DNA of 64,000 bases from Maritalea mobilis (GTDB lineage: Bacteria; Pseudomonadota; Alphaproteobacteria; Rhodobacterales; Rhodobacteraceae). The notes beneath the pieces were generated by a model. That model worked only from the letters and a program-made list of their open reading frames with translations, made no database searches and was not told the origin of the DNA. The translations under genes and the position numbers were made by a program. Within the stretch, counting starts at the first letter, position 1, and the number at the start of each line of letters is the position of its first letter. Positions 16,851 through 24,529 of this stretch are shown in pieces. The DNA is taken from positions 1,302,001 to 1,366,000 of the forward strand of contig NZ_JAHVKE010000001.1 of assembly GCF_019800885.1 (NCBI RefSeq), read 5' to 3'.

Positions 16851-17708
16851 ATGGAATCTGCGCTCATCTCACCCGCCGACCTCAAGACCCTGTCCGAAGC
16901 CGATCTCGCCGTGATCATCGACACGCGTGACCCGGAAAGCTTTGCGGCCGGACACATCCCCGGTGCCGTCAACATGCACGACATCTTCACCTTCCTCGCC
17001 ACCTCGGACGCCGAGGGCATGGCCGCGCTGAAAGAGAAATTCGCGGCCGAGTTCGGCGCGGCGGGCCTCGACGGTGAAAAGACCGCCGTCATCTACGAGG
17101 CGTCCATGAACACCGGCTTCGGCCAGTCCTGTCGCGGCTTCTACCTGCTGTCCTTCCTCGGCTACCCCAAGGTCAAGGTCCTGCATGGTGGCTTCGCCGC
17201 CTGGACCGCCGAAGGCTTCACCGTCTCGACGGCGGTCGCCGCGCCCACCCCCGGCGGGTTCGAGATCGACGAGGCCGCCGGTGCCATCATGATGGATGCC
17301 GAAGCAATGAAGGCCGCCATCGACGACCCCGAGGCCGTGATCCTCGACGTGCGCGACATCGACGAATGGATCGGGACCTCGTCCTCGCCCTACGGTATTG
17401 ATTTCTGCCCGCGCAAGGGCCGCATCCCCGGTGCCGTGTGGATCGAATGGTATCGCATGATGAAGCCCTCGGCCCATGGCCCGATGATGAAGTCGCGCGA
17501 AGAGGTTCTGGCCGAATGCGCCACCGTCGGCATCACCCCCGACACGCCGGTCAAGCTTTACTGCTTCAAGGGCGCGCGCGCCTCCAACACCTTCCTCGCG
17601 CTCAAGGAGGCCGGGATCAAGGATGTCTCGATCTACTTCGGATCGTGGAACGAGTGGTCCCGCGACCCGGCGCTGCCGATCGAGGAAGGCCTGCCCTTCA
17701 CCGCCTGA
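16851..17708 (+). CDS. Two-domain sulfurtransferase (rhodanese / 3-mercaptopyruvate sulfurtransferase type)
   Basis: Transfers sulfane sulfur through a cysteine persulfide; 285 aa. Two rhodanese repeats are visible: residues about 1-125 (AVIIDTRDPESFAAGHIPGAVNM, without an active Cys loop) and 140-285 (VILDVRDIDEWIG, then IPGAVWIEWYRMM). The active loop of the second repeat reads CFKGARAS with Cys238, nearer to the CRKGVT loop of thiosulfate:cyanide sulfurtransferase than to the CGSGVT loop of mercaptopyruvate enzymes. Next to cyanase, a link with cyanide, thiocyanate or thiosulfate is attractive. The actual donor and acceptor are unknown. Confidence 0.88.
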   Translation: MESALISPADLKTLSEADLAVIIDTRDPESFAAGHIPGAVNMHDIFTFLATSDAEGMAALKEKFAAEFGAAGLDGEKTAVIYEASMNTGFGQSCRGFYLLSFLGYPKVKVLHGGFAAWTAEGFTVSTAVAAPTPGGFEIDEAAGAIMMDAEAMKAAIDDPEAVILDVRDIDEWIGTSSSPYGIDFCPRKGRIPGAVWIEWYRMMKPSAHGPMMKSREEVLAECATVGITPDTPVKLYCFKGARASNTFLALKEAGIKDVSIYFGSWNEWSRDPALPIEEGLPFTA

Positions 17709-17748
17709 ACATCCCTTTGCAAACATCTGACTATACGGAGAAAACCAG

Positions 17749-18201
17749 ATGACCACCCGTGCTGAACTGACCGAGAAGATCGTCGCGCACAAGACTTTCC
17801 ACGACATCAAGTGGGCCGATGTGGCCAAGGCCGTGGGCCAGTCCAAGGAATGGACCACCGCCGCGCTGATGGGCCAGATTTCCCTGACCAAGGACCAGGC
17901 CGAAAAGGCTGGCAACGCCCTGGGCATGAATTTCTCGGACGAAGAGATCGCGCTGCTGATGACGGTGCCCTATCGCGGCTCCTTGCCGACGGCGGTGCCG
18001 ACAGATCCGCTGATCTACCGCCTCTACGAGGTGGTGAACGTCTATGGCACCACGATGAAGGCGCTGATCGAGGAAGAGTTCGGCGACGGCATCATGTCGG
18101 CCATCGACTTCACCATGGATATCTCGCGCGAGGAAAACCCCGCGGGCGACCGGGTGAAGGTCGTGCTCGACGGCAAGTTCCTGCCCTACAAGATGTATTG
18201 A
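17749..18201 (+). CDS. cynS: Cyanate hydratase (cyanase, CynS)
   Basis: Cytoplasmic enzyme converting cyanate plus bicarbonate to ammonia and two CO2. At 150 aa it is close to the 156 aa of the E. coli enzyme. The active-site residues are all in place: Arg91 and Glu94 in IYRLYEVVNVYG, and Ser117 in FGDGIMSAIDF, offset by five from E. coli Arg96, Glu99 and Ser122. The N-terminal helix bundle and C-terminal dimer-forming segment (DRVKVVLDGKFLPYKMY) are also typical. It lies inside the importer/sulfurtransferase/ferredoxin array, so its cyanate may be made inside the cell by the neighbouring enzymes or imported by the ABC system. Confidence 0.96.
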   Translation: MTTRAELTEKIVAHKTFHDIKWADVAKAVGQSKEWTTAALMGQISLTKDQAEKAGNALGMNFSDEEIALLMTVPYRGSLPTAVPTDPLIYRLYEVVNVYGTTMKALIEEEFGDGIMSAIDFTMDISREENPAGDRVKVVLDGKFLPYKMY

Positions 18202-18207
18202 TCAGGC

Positions 18208-18236
18208 CGGGCGCGCCCGCCCGTCGCGCGCGCCCG
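18208..18236 (+). terminator. Intercistronic hairpin after cynS
   Basis: CGGGCGCGC pairs with GCGCGCCCG around an 11-base loop, seven bases after the cynS stop. It is the third strong GC hairpin in this array and, like the others, lacks a T-run. Confidence 0.55.
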
Positions 18237-18260
18237 ACCTTCGCCAAGGGGGTTCTCCAC

Positions 18261-19493
18261 ATGTCGCATATCGCTGTCATCGGTGCGGGCCAGGCCGGCT
18301 CGGCGCTTGCCGCCAAGCTGCGGACGCTGGGGTTCGACGGGCGGATCACCCTGATCGGGGCCGAGCCTGTGCCCCCCTACCAGCGCCCCCCGCTGTCCAA
18401 GAAATACATGGCCGGCGAGATGGCGCTCGAACGGCTCTATCTCAGGCCGACGCGTTTCTACGACGATCAAGACATCACGCTGGTGACCGACACTCGCGTG
18501 GCCGCGATCGACGCCGACAGCATGACCCTGCGGATGGAGGACGGAAGCACGCTCTCCACCGATCAGATTGCGCTGACCACCGGGGCCGACCCGATCTGCC
18601 TGCCGCCCGCCTTGGGGGGCGACCAGCCGGGCATCTACACGATGCGCAGCCTGGCCGATGCAGATGCCATGGCGCCTGAATTCGTGCCGGGACGCCGCGT
18701 GCTGATCGTCGGCGGCGGCTATATCGGCCTCGAGGCGGCGGCGGTCGCGGCCTCCAAGGGCCTGACCGTGACCTTGGTGGAAATGGCGCCGCGCATCCTC
18801 GCCCGTGTGGCGGCGGCTGAAACCGCCGACTGGATCCGCGCCATGCACAAGGGCCACGGCGTCGACATCCGCGAAGGCTGCGCGCTGAACGGGCTGGCGC
18901 GATCGGGTGACGGCCCGTTCACCGCGACCCTGTCCGACGGCAGCACGCTGGAGGCCGATTTCGTGATCTGCGGGATCGGCGTGCGTCCTGCAACCGCCCT
19001 AGCCGAAACCGCGGGCCTCGCGCTCGATAACGGGATCGCCGTGGATGAGTTCGGGCGCACCAGCCACGACCGGATCTTCGCCGCCGGGGATTGCGCCTCC
19101 TTCCCGTGGAAGGGACAGCGCATCCGCCTTGAAAGCGTGCCCAACGCCATCGACCAGGCCGAGGCAACCGCCGCGACCATGCTGGGGCAAGGCGCGCCCT
19201 ATGTCGCGCGGCCGTGGTTCTGGTCCGATCAATACGACGTCAAGCTTCAGATCGCGGGGCTGAACACCGGCTACGACCGGGTCATCGTGCGGCCCGGCGA
19301 CAAACCCGGCAGCCAGAGCCACTGGTATTTCCGGGGCGGGACGCTCCTGGCCGTCGACGCGATGAACGACCCGCGCGCCTACATGACCGGCAAACGGTTG
19401 ATCGAGGCCGGCCAATCCCCCCTGCCCGAGGCCGTGGCCGACGCCACCACGCCGCTCAAATCCCTGCCGCTTGCCGCAAGTATCGCCGCCTGA
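18261..19493 (+). CDS. FAD-dependent ferredoxin reductase (putidaredoxin/rhodocoxin reductase type)
   Basis: NAD(P)H:ferredoxin oxidoreductase of 410 aa. The FAD-binding Rossmann motif is at the N-terminus (IAVIGAGQAGSALAAKL), with PPYQRPPLSKKYM next, typical of the family. A second dinucleotide motif GGGYIGLEAAAVA lies near residue 155, and RIFAAGDCASF near 275 contacts FAD. It should pass electrons to the ferredoxin encoded 13 bases downstream. Such pairs usually feed a P450 or Rieske oxygenase, but neither is present here, so the partner may be the flavoprotein at 15631 or an enzyme elsewhere. Confidence 0.92.
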   Translation: MSHIAVIGAGQAGSALAAKLRTLGFDGRITLIGAEPVPPYQRPPLSKKYMAGEMALERLYLRPTRFYDDQDITLVTDTRVAAIDADSMTLRMEDGSTLSTDQIALTTGADPICLPPALGGDQPGIYTMRSLADADAMAPEFVPGRRVLIVGGGYIGLEAAAVAASKGLTVTLVEMAPRILARVAAAETADWIRAMHKGHGVDIREGCALNGLARSGDGPFTATLSDGSTLEADFVICGIGVRPATALAETAGLALDNGIAVDEFGRTSHDRIFAAGDCASFPWKGQRIRLESVPNAIDQAEATAATMLGQGAPYVARPWFWSDQYDVKLQIAGLNTGYDRVIVRPGDKPGSQSHWYFRGGTLLAVDAMNDPRAYMTGKRLIEAGQSPLPEAVADATTPLKSLPLAASIAA

Positions 19494-19506
19494 AGGACGA
19501 CCGCCG

Positions 19507-19830
19507 ATGATCAAGATCACCTTCATCACCGCCGACGGGGCCGAACATGTCACCGAAGGTCGTGCCGGCCTGTCGCTGATGGAGGTCGCGCGGATGGCCG
19601 ATGTGCCCGGGATCCTCGCCGAATGTGGCGGCGCGTGCAGTTGCTCGACCTGCCATGTCCATGTCGATCCGGGCTGGGTCGCCCAACTGCCCGAAAAGGA
19701 CGAAATGGAGGCCGACCTGCTCGATTTCGCCTCGGATGTGGACGAGGCGACGTCGCGCCTGTCCTGCCAGATCACCGTGACCGTTGACATGGACGGGCTG
19801 CGCGTCAGCATACCGGCAGAGCAGGGCTGA
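19507..19830 (+). CDS. [2Fe-2S] ferredoxin, adrenodoxin/putidaredoxin type
   Basis: Electron carrier of 107 aa. The cluster ligands form the pattern C-X5-C-X2-C (in ECGGACSCSTCHVHV, about residues 39-48) with the fourth Cys in SRLSCQITV. The segment EKDEMEADLLDFA is the acidic helix used for partner docking. The start at 19507 follows a ribosome-site-like GAAGGA and gives the normal family length. It is the last gene of the array and is expected to be reduced by the preceding FAD reductase. Confidence 0.93.
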   Translation: MIKITFITADGAEHVTEGRAGLSLMEVARMADVPGILAECGGACSCSTCHVHVDPGWVAQLPEKDEMEADLLDFASDVDEATSRLSCQITVTVDMDGLRVSIPAEQG

Positions 19831-19839
19831 GCGCCCTGC
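19821..19839 (+). terminator. Hairpin at the end of the ferredoxin gene
   Basis: Perfect 7-bp stem GCAGGGC with GCCCTGC and a 5-base loop; it spans the ferredoxin stop codon. It lies between two convergent genes whose stops are about 25 bases apart, so it could end transcription from both sides. No T-run. Confidence 0.45.
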
Positions 19840-19854
19840 CCTGACGCTGCGCTC

Positions 19855-20511
19855 TCAGGCCAGGTGTTTTGCCAGGAACGCCTCGGTCCGATCATGGGCC
19901 GATGCCGCGGCATCGGCCACATAGGACGGGCGCGCATCGTTGGCGAAGGCATGCCCGGCCTCGTAAAGGTGCACCTCCATCTCGGGCAGCGCGGCCTGGG
20001 CCTCGGCCCGCATCTCGGGCGGCACGTGATCGTCCTGCGCGCCGAAATGGGCCAGCACCGGGGCCTTCAGCGGTTTGTCGAGGTATTGCGGCAGCCGCGT
20101 GCCATAGAAGGACACGGCGCAAGCCACGTCCAGCACCTGCGCCGAGCGAATGGCCAGCCCGCCACCCCAGCAGAAACCGATGACACCGACCTTGCCGCCA
20201 CGCGCAGCAAGCGCCCCGACAGCCGCGTCGATATCCATCATCGTCTGGTCGAGATCCGAGGCCAGCATCATGTCACGGCCCCGCGGCGCCTCGTCAAAGG
20301 GGACAACCGCACCCTTCTCATGGCGGTCGAACAGAGCGGGAATCGCCACATCGTAGCCGAGCGCCGCGTAATGGTCGGCCACGCCCTTCAACTGATCGGT
20401 GATCCCGAAAATCTCCTGCACGATCACGAGGCCGCCGCGCCGCTCGCCCTGGGCGGTCGCCATCCAGCAGTCAAGTTCATGGCCATCGGCCGCGGTCAGG
20501 GTCGTCATCAT
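19855..20511 (-). CDS. Dienelactone hydrolase family protein
   Basis: Alpha/beta hydrolase of 218 aa with the dienelactone hydrolase triad: Cys114 in GFCWGGG, an Asp in GAQDDHVP (160 or 161) and His187 in EAGHAFAN. Glu33 in VQEIFGI matches the Glu that keeps Cys inactive until substrate binds. Members open cyclic ester (lactone) rings during aromatic or related catabolism. It is the last gene of the minus-strand cluster with a TRAP transporter and a LigI-like hydrolase, fitting a role in lactone breakdown. Substrate is unknown. Confidence 0.88.
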   Translation of the reverse strand: MMTTLTAADGHELDCWMATAQGERRGGLVIVQEIFGITDQLKGVADHYAALGYDVAIPALFDRHEKGAVVPFDEAPRGRDMMLASDLDQTMMDIDAAVGALAARGGKVGVIGFCWGGGLAIRSAQVLDVACAVSFYGTRLPQYLDKPLKAPVLAHFGAQDDHVPPEMRAEAQAALPEMEVHLYEAGHAFANDARPSYVADAAASAHDRTEAFLAKHLA

Positions 20512-20539
20512 GTCGCGTCATCCTCGCGCAAGGGAAGGC

Positions 20540-20568
20540 GTCCGCCCCGGACATGCACCGGGGCGGAC
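20540..20568 (-). terminator. Hairpin between the TAXI binding-protein and dienelactone hydrolase genes
   Basis: Perfect 11-bp stem GTCCGCCCCGG with CCGGGGCGGAC, 7-base loop, just after the binding-protein stop. No T-run. It may lift expression of the binding protein over the gene behind it. Confidence 0.6.
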
Positions 20569-20575
20569 AGTCAGG

Positions 20576-21547
20576 TCACTCGGGCGTCGCCACACCGGCC
20601 TCGGTATAATAGCGCAGCGCTCCGGGGTGGTAGGGCATGGCATTCGCCGGCGCCATGTTGGCAAAGTCCGCCCGCGCGAAGGCCCCGAAGGAGGCGGCCA
20701 GCGCTTCCTGGTTCTGATGGATGATCGAGGTCAGGTTGTAGACCACCTCTTCATCCACGTCGGCATTCGTCAGCAGCATCCAGGGGACCGCAACAAGGTT
20801 CGCGCCCCAATCCTGCAGGCCGTTGATATCCTCGTTCTGGGGCAGCGCCCGGATCGAGCCCGAGGGCAGAACCTCAGCATAGGCTGCGAAGCCCTCTTCG
20901 CTGTCATCCATCGAGATGTAGCACAGGCCGCCACGGTCCTGCATCTGCACCGCCGCCTGCTGGCCCGCACCGGCATTCAGGCTAACCAGCGCGATATCGA
21001 CAAGGCCATCGCCCAGCGCGTTGATCCCGTCGACGAAGGACGAGACCGGCACCTGCTCGAAATCGTCGTAGGACATCCCACCGGAGGCCAGGATGCCAGC
21101 GATGTAGTAGGGAATGATCGTGGACGAGGTATATTCCGACGCGATCCGCAGGTCGCCGCGCCCTTCGAGGTCGGCGACGGTCTGAAGGCCGAGGTCACAA
21201 GGTGCCATGACGCCGGTGGTCAGCGGGAACATGGTGCCGACAAGGCGGACGTTCGGATGCTCACGGTCGAAATTGCCGCTGCCGGTATAGGCAAAGGCGG
21301 CCTCGGCACCGTTCACGTAGCCGAAATCGACCTCGCCCGAGTTCAGAAGCGGCATGTAGCCGACCAGCGGCTGCGTGCGCACGGTCAGGCCATTGTCATT
21401 GGCGACCACGGCCACCGCCTGCCCGGAGTTATAGGCGAGCGAGCCTTGCGCACCGGTGGCCATCGAAATGACCTGCGCCATCGCGCCCCCGGTCGTTAGC
21501 GCCAGCGCGGTCAGGCCCGCGCCCGTGAGAAGTTTAAGATCCAACAT
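20576..21547 (-). CDS. TAXI-family TRAP transporter solute-binding protein
   Basis: Periplasmic binding protein of 323 aa. A signal peptide is clear (LLTGAGLTALALTTGGAMA, cleavage near residue 24). The mature start VISMATGAQGSLAYNSGQAVA and the later LVGYMPLLNSGEVDFGYVNGAEAAFAY are typical of TAXI proteins, which bind small carboxylates. It works with the fused membrane subunit encoded 29 bases upstream. Its ligand is probably the acid or lactone handled by the two hydrolases of this cluster. Confidence 0.9.
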   Translation of the reverse strand: MLDLKLLTGAGLTALALTTGGAMAQVISMATGAQGSLAYNSGQAVAVVANDNGLTVRTQPLVGYMPLLNSGEVDFGYVNGAEAAFAYTGSGNFDREHPNVRLVGTMFPLTTGVMAPCDLGLQTVADLEGRGDLRIASEYTSSTIIPYYIAGILASGGMSYDDFEQVPVSSFVDGINALGDGLVDIALVSLNAGAGQQAAVQMQDRGGLCYISMDDSEEGFAAYAEVLPSGSIRALPQNEDINGLQDWGANLVAVPWMLLTNADVDEEVVYNLTSIIHQNQEALAASFGAFARADFANMAPANAMPYHPGALRYYTEAGVATPE

Positions 21548-21576
21548 GGTGTCCTCCCTTTAGGATTGGTGTCGTC

Positions 21577-23523
21577 TCAGGTCGTCCGATTACTTGTGCT
21601 TCCCCGGCGCAGGACGATCAGCCCCAGCGCCAGCGACAAGGCCGCCGCCGCGGCGATGCCGTGGGCCGTGGTCGACAGCCCGATAAAGCCAAGCGGCAGC
21701 GTCAGCGCGCCGAGCGCCACGAACAGCAGCCGAAGAAGGATGTTCAGCGGCCCTGCCCAGTGGGCCGAGATGCCGATGGTCACCCCGGCGACGCCGATGG
21801 CGGTCAGGGTGGCGGCAATGGCAATATCCGTGGTCGAGCCGATGAAAAGCAACTCCGGCTTCGCGACGAACGCGAAAGGCAGGATGAAGGCCGCCCAGCC
21901 GATCCGCATCGCCGCAAGCCCCGTGGCCACCGCGCCGGCCTTGGAAATCGCGGCGGCGGCAAAGGCCGCCAGCGCCACGGGCGGGGTGATCATCGACATC
22001 ATGCCGAAATAGAGGATGAAGAGATGCGCCGCGATGGGCTGCACCCCGGCCTCGACCAGCGAGGGCGCGACCAGCGAGGCAAGCAGCACGTAAACCCCCG
22101 AGGTCGGCATCCCCATTCCGAGGATGATGCAGACCACCGCCGAGATCAGAAGCAGCAGGATAAGGCTGGAGCCCACGGCATCGACCAGCACCAGCGTCAG
22201 CGCAAAGCCCAGGCCCGTGACGTTCAGAACTCCGATCACGAAACCGGCCGCGGCAACGACCAGGATCAGGTCCACCATCGAGGTGCCGGTATCCACGAAA
22301 ACCTTGCCGAAGGTGCGCAACGTCAGGCGCGTTCCCTTGTACCCGCGCAACCAGCCCGCGACCGCGATGGCCACGGCGGCCAACAGCGCCGCGTCCTCGG
22401 GGTCCGAGCGCATCCCGAACAGCGCATAAAGCAGGATCGCGAAGGGGATCAGGAAATGCCAGCCCTGCGCCATGACCTTGCGCACGGTCAGGTCCGCATC
22501 CTCGGGCGCCGCGATATCGTCACGCGCCGCGATCAGGTCCACCTGCATGAAGGCGCCCAGATAGTAGAGAACCGCCGGGATCAGCGCCGCGGCCGCCACC
22601 TGGGCATAGGGAATGTCGAGAAATTCGGCCATCAGGAAGGCGGCCGCGCCCATGATCGGCGGCGTCAGCTGCCCCCCGGTCGAGGCGACGGCCTCGATCG
22701 CGCCCGCGTCTTCCTTGGAATAGCCGCCCCGCTGCATCAGCGGAATGGTGATGACCCCCGTGGTCGCCACGTTCGACACTGCCGAGCCCGAGATGGACCC
22801 GAACATCGCGGACCCCACCACAGCGATCTTGGCGCTGCCGCCCCGCGCCCGACCCGTCGCGGCCATGGCGAGGTCGGTGAAAAAGGCCCCGCCGCCCGCC
22901 GCGAACAGAAGTTGGCCGAAGAACACGAACAGCAGAACCGTGATCGTTCCCACCGCCAGCGGCGACGAGAAGACGGCAGAGCTGTCGAAGCCGACGTAAT
23001 CCACCAGCCGCTGCGGTGACAGTTCACGCCCCACCAGGCGCCCCGGCACAAGATCGGCGAACAGGGCGTAGACCAGGAAAACCGCCACGATCCCGAACAG
23101 CATCAGCCCGGCGCGGCGGCGGATCCCTTCCATCACGCCCAGAACCACGATCGCGCCGACCATGGTGATCTGCCACGGGCGGTAAAACTGCTCCTGCAAC
23201 AGCCAGACGAAATCGATGGCCGCGTAGATCAGCGCCCCGAAACAGGCGACCGCGATGGCAAGATCGACGATGTTTGGCCGCGCCACGGGTCGCCCGCGCG
23301 GGCCGAACCGCAAGAAGGCGATGGTCAGGGCCAGCCCCAGTTGCAGCGCCATGTATTGTTGGCGCAGCAGGGCAAAGCCCAGCCGCGTGTGCAGCTCCAG
23401 ATTGTAGGCGATGCAGGCCAGCACCATCACGCTTGCGAGAATGGCCACGGCCCAATGGACCCAGCCGCCCGACGGCACCTCATCGGGGACGGCACCGGCT
23501 TCGACCGATGGCGAAACGCTCAT
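21577..23523 (-). CDS. TRAP transporter fused membrane subunits (4TM/12TM)
   Basis: Inner-membrane subunit of 648 aa, the fused small and large subunits that go with TAXI binding proteins. The N-terminal small-subunit part (about residues 25-170) carries four hydrophobic segments. The large part contains the DctM-like motifs GSAMFGSISGSAVSNVATTGVITIPLM and GGQLTPPIMGAAAFLMAEF, and later GMGMPTSGVYVLLA and SMITPPVALAAFAAAAI. Transport is driven by an ion gradient, usually Na+. The start ATG overlaps the amidohydrolase stop by four bases. Confidence 0.93.
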   Translation of the reverse strand: MSVSPSVEAGAVPDEVPSGGWVHWAVAILASVMVLACIAYNLELHTRLGFALLRQQYMALQLGLALTIAFLRFGPRGRPVARPNIVDLAIAVACFGALIYAAIDFVWLLQEQFYRPWQITMVGAIVVLGVMEGIRRRAGLMLFGIVAVFLVYALFADLVPGRLVGRELSPQRLVDYVGFDSSAVFSSPLAVGTITVLLFVFFGQLLFAAGGGAFFTDLAMAATGRARGGSAKIAVVGSAMFGSISGSAVSNVATTGVITIPLMQRGGYSKEDAGAIEAVASTGGQLTPPIMGAAAFLMAEFLDIPYAQVAAAALIPAVLYYLGAFMQVDLIAARDDIAAPEDADLTVRKVMAQGWHFLIPFAILLYALFGMRSDPEDAALLAAVAIAVAGWLRGYKGTRLTLRTFGKVFVDTGTSMVDLILVVAAAGFVIGVLNVTGLGFALTLVLVDAVGSSLILLLLISAVVCIILGMGMPTSGVYVLLASLVAPSLVEAGVQPIAAHLFILYFGMMSMITPPVALAAFAAAAISKAGAVATGLAAMRIGWAAFILPFAFVAKPELLFIGSTTDIAIAATLTAIGVAGVTIGISAHWAGPLNILLRLLFVALGALTLPLGFIGLSTTAHGIAAAAALSLALGLIVLRRGSTSNRTT

Positions 23524-24428
23524 GCCCCGACCTCCTCAGGCCAGTATAGCCGCATCGGATTGTCGATCAGAAGCTTGCGCTGCAAGGCGTCGTTCGGTGC
23601 GATCTGCGGGATCATGTCGACCAGCGCGCCTTCGTCGGGCATGTGGCTTTTCATGTTGGGATGGGGCCAGTCCGTGCCCCAAAGCACGCGATCCGGGAAA
23701 CGCTCGACCAGCGTGCGGGCAAAGGGCACCACGTCGTCATAGGGCGGCCCGGCGACACTCAGCCGCTCGGGGCAGGACACCTTGATCCAGAAGCGTTGAT
23801 CGCTCTCCATCAGGTCCAGCACATGGCCGAAGCCTTCGCCCTCCAGGCCATCGGCCACCTCGGGCCGGCCCATGTGGTCGATCACGATCACGCCCGGCAG
23901 CGCGGTGATGAAAGGGGCCAGTTCTAGCAGCTCGGCGCTTTCGAAATAGACAACCGTGTGCCAGCCCAGGTCGGCGATGATCTCGGCGATGCGCACGTAG
24001 TCATCCTTGGGCGCATCCCCCACAAGACGCTTGAGGAAGTTGAAGCGCACGCCGCGCACGCCGCCCTCGTGAAGCGCATTCAACTCGGCGCGCGAGATAT
24101 CGGCATCGACCACCGCGACGCCGCGCGCCCGCCCCTCGGACCGGGCGATGGCATCCAGCATGGCGGCGTTGTCGGACCCGTGGCAGGTGGCCTGCACGAT
24201 CACGTTGCGCGACAGGCCGAGATGATCGCGCAGCGCGAACAGGGTTTCGGCAGGCGCATCGACCGGCGTGTATTTCCGACGAGGCGAGAAGGGAAAGACC
24301 GCAGCCGGTCCGAAGACATGGCAATGCGCATCGACCGCGCCCGCAGGCGGGCTATAGGCCGGCTTGGACGGTTCCGCGAGATAGGGCAGGTAATCCGGGT
24401 CGGGTCCGGTACGTTCGACGAGTTCCAT
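23520..24428 (-). CDS. Amidohydrolase, 2-pyrone-4,6-dicarboxylate lactonase (LigI) family
   Basis: TIM-barrel metal-dependent hydrolase of 302 aa. The strand-1 HxH is His35/His37 in VDAHCHVFGPAAVFPFSPRRKYTP, a segment highly characteristic of LigI, which opens the lactone ring of 2-pyrone-4,6-dicarboxylate in lignin-type aromatic catabolism. Other matches are VIDHMGRPEV and VLWGTDWPHPNMK (metal-ligand or substrate Asp). It is the first gene of the minus-strand transport/hydrolysis operon and is divergent from the LysR gene. The true substrate could be another lactone or dicarboxylate, because no other lig genes are nearby. Confidence 0.85.
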   Translation of the reverse strand: MELVERTGPDPDYLPYLAEPSKPAYSPPAGAVDAHCHVFGPAAVFPFSPRRKYTPVDAPAETLFALRDHLGLSRNVIVQATCHGSDNAAMLDAIARSEGRARGVAVVDADISRAELNALHEGGVRGVRFNFLKRLVGDAPKDDYVRIAEIIADLGWHTVVYFESAELLELAPFITALPGVIVIDHMGRPEVADGLEGEGFGHVLDLMESDQRFWIKVSCPERLSVAGPPYDDVVPFARTLVERFPDRVLWGTDWPHPNMKSHMPDEGALVDMIPQIAPNDALQRKLLIDNPMRLYWPEEVGA

Positions 24429-24466
24429 GACGCTCCTCCTTCGTCCTTACCACTCTGACCAAGTCG

Positions 24467-24491
24467 CGACTATTTTTGAAATGGATAGTCG
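24467..24491. promoter_or_regulatory. LysR-type operator (T-N11-A box)
   Basis: Perfect inverted repeat CGACTAT-N11-ATAGTCG in the 101-base gap between the divergent amidohydrolase and LysR genes. It satisfies the T-N11-A rule of LysR-type binding sites exactly. It lies 38 bases before the LysR start and 38 before the amidohydrolase start, so one bound regulator could control both directions. Confidence 0.82.
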
Positions 24492-24529
24492 TGTTCCAAT
24501 CCATCATTCAGAATGATATGGAGATTGAA

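Noticed and set aside
18261-19830. Ferredoxin system for a cytochrome P450
   Set aside because: No P450 Cys-ligand motif (FxxGxxxC) was found in the array or its neighbours, so the pair cannot be assigned to one.
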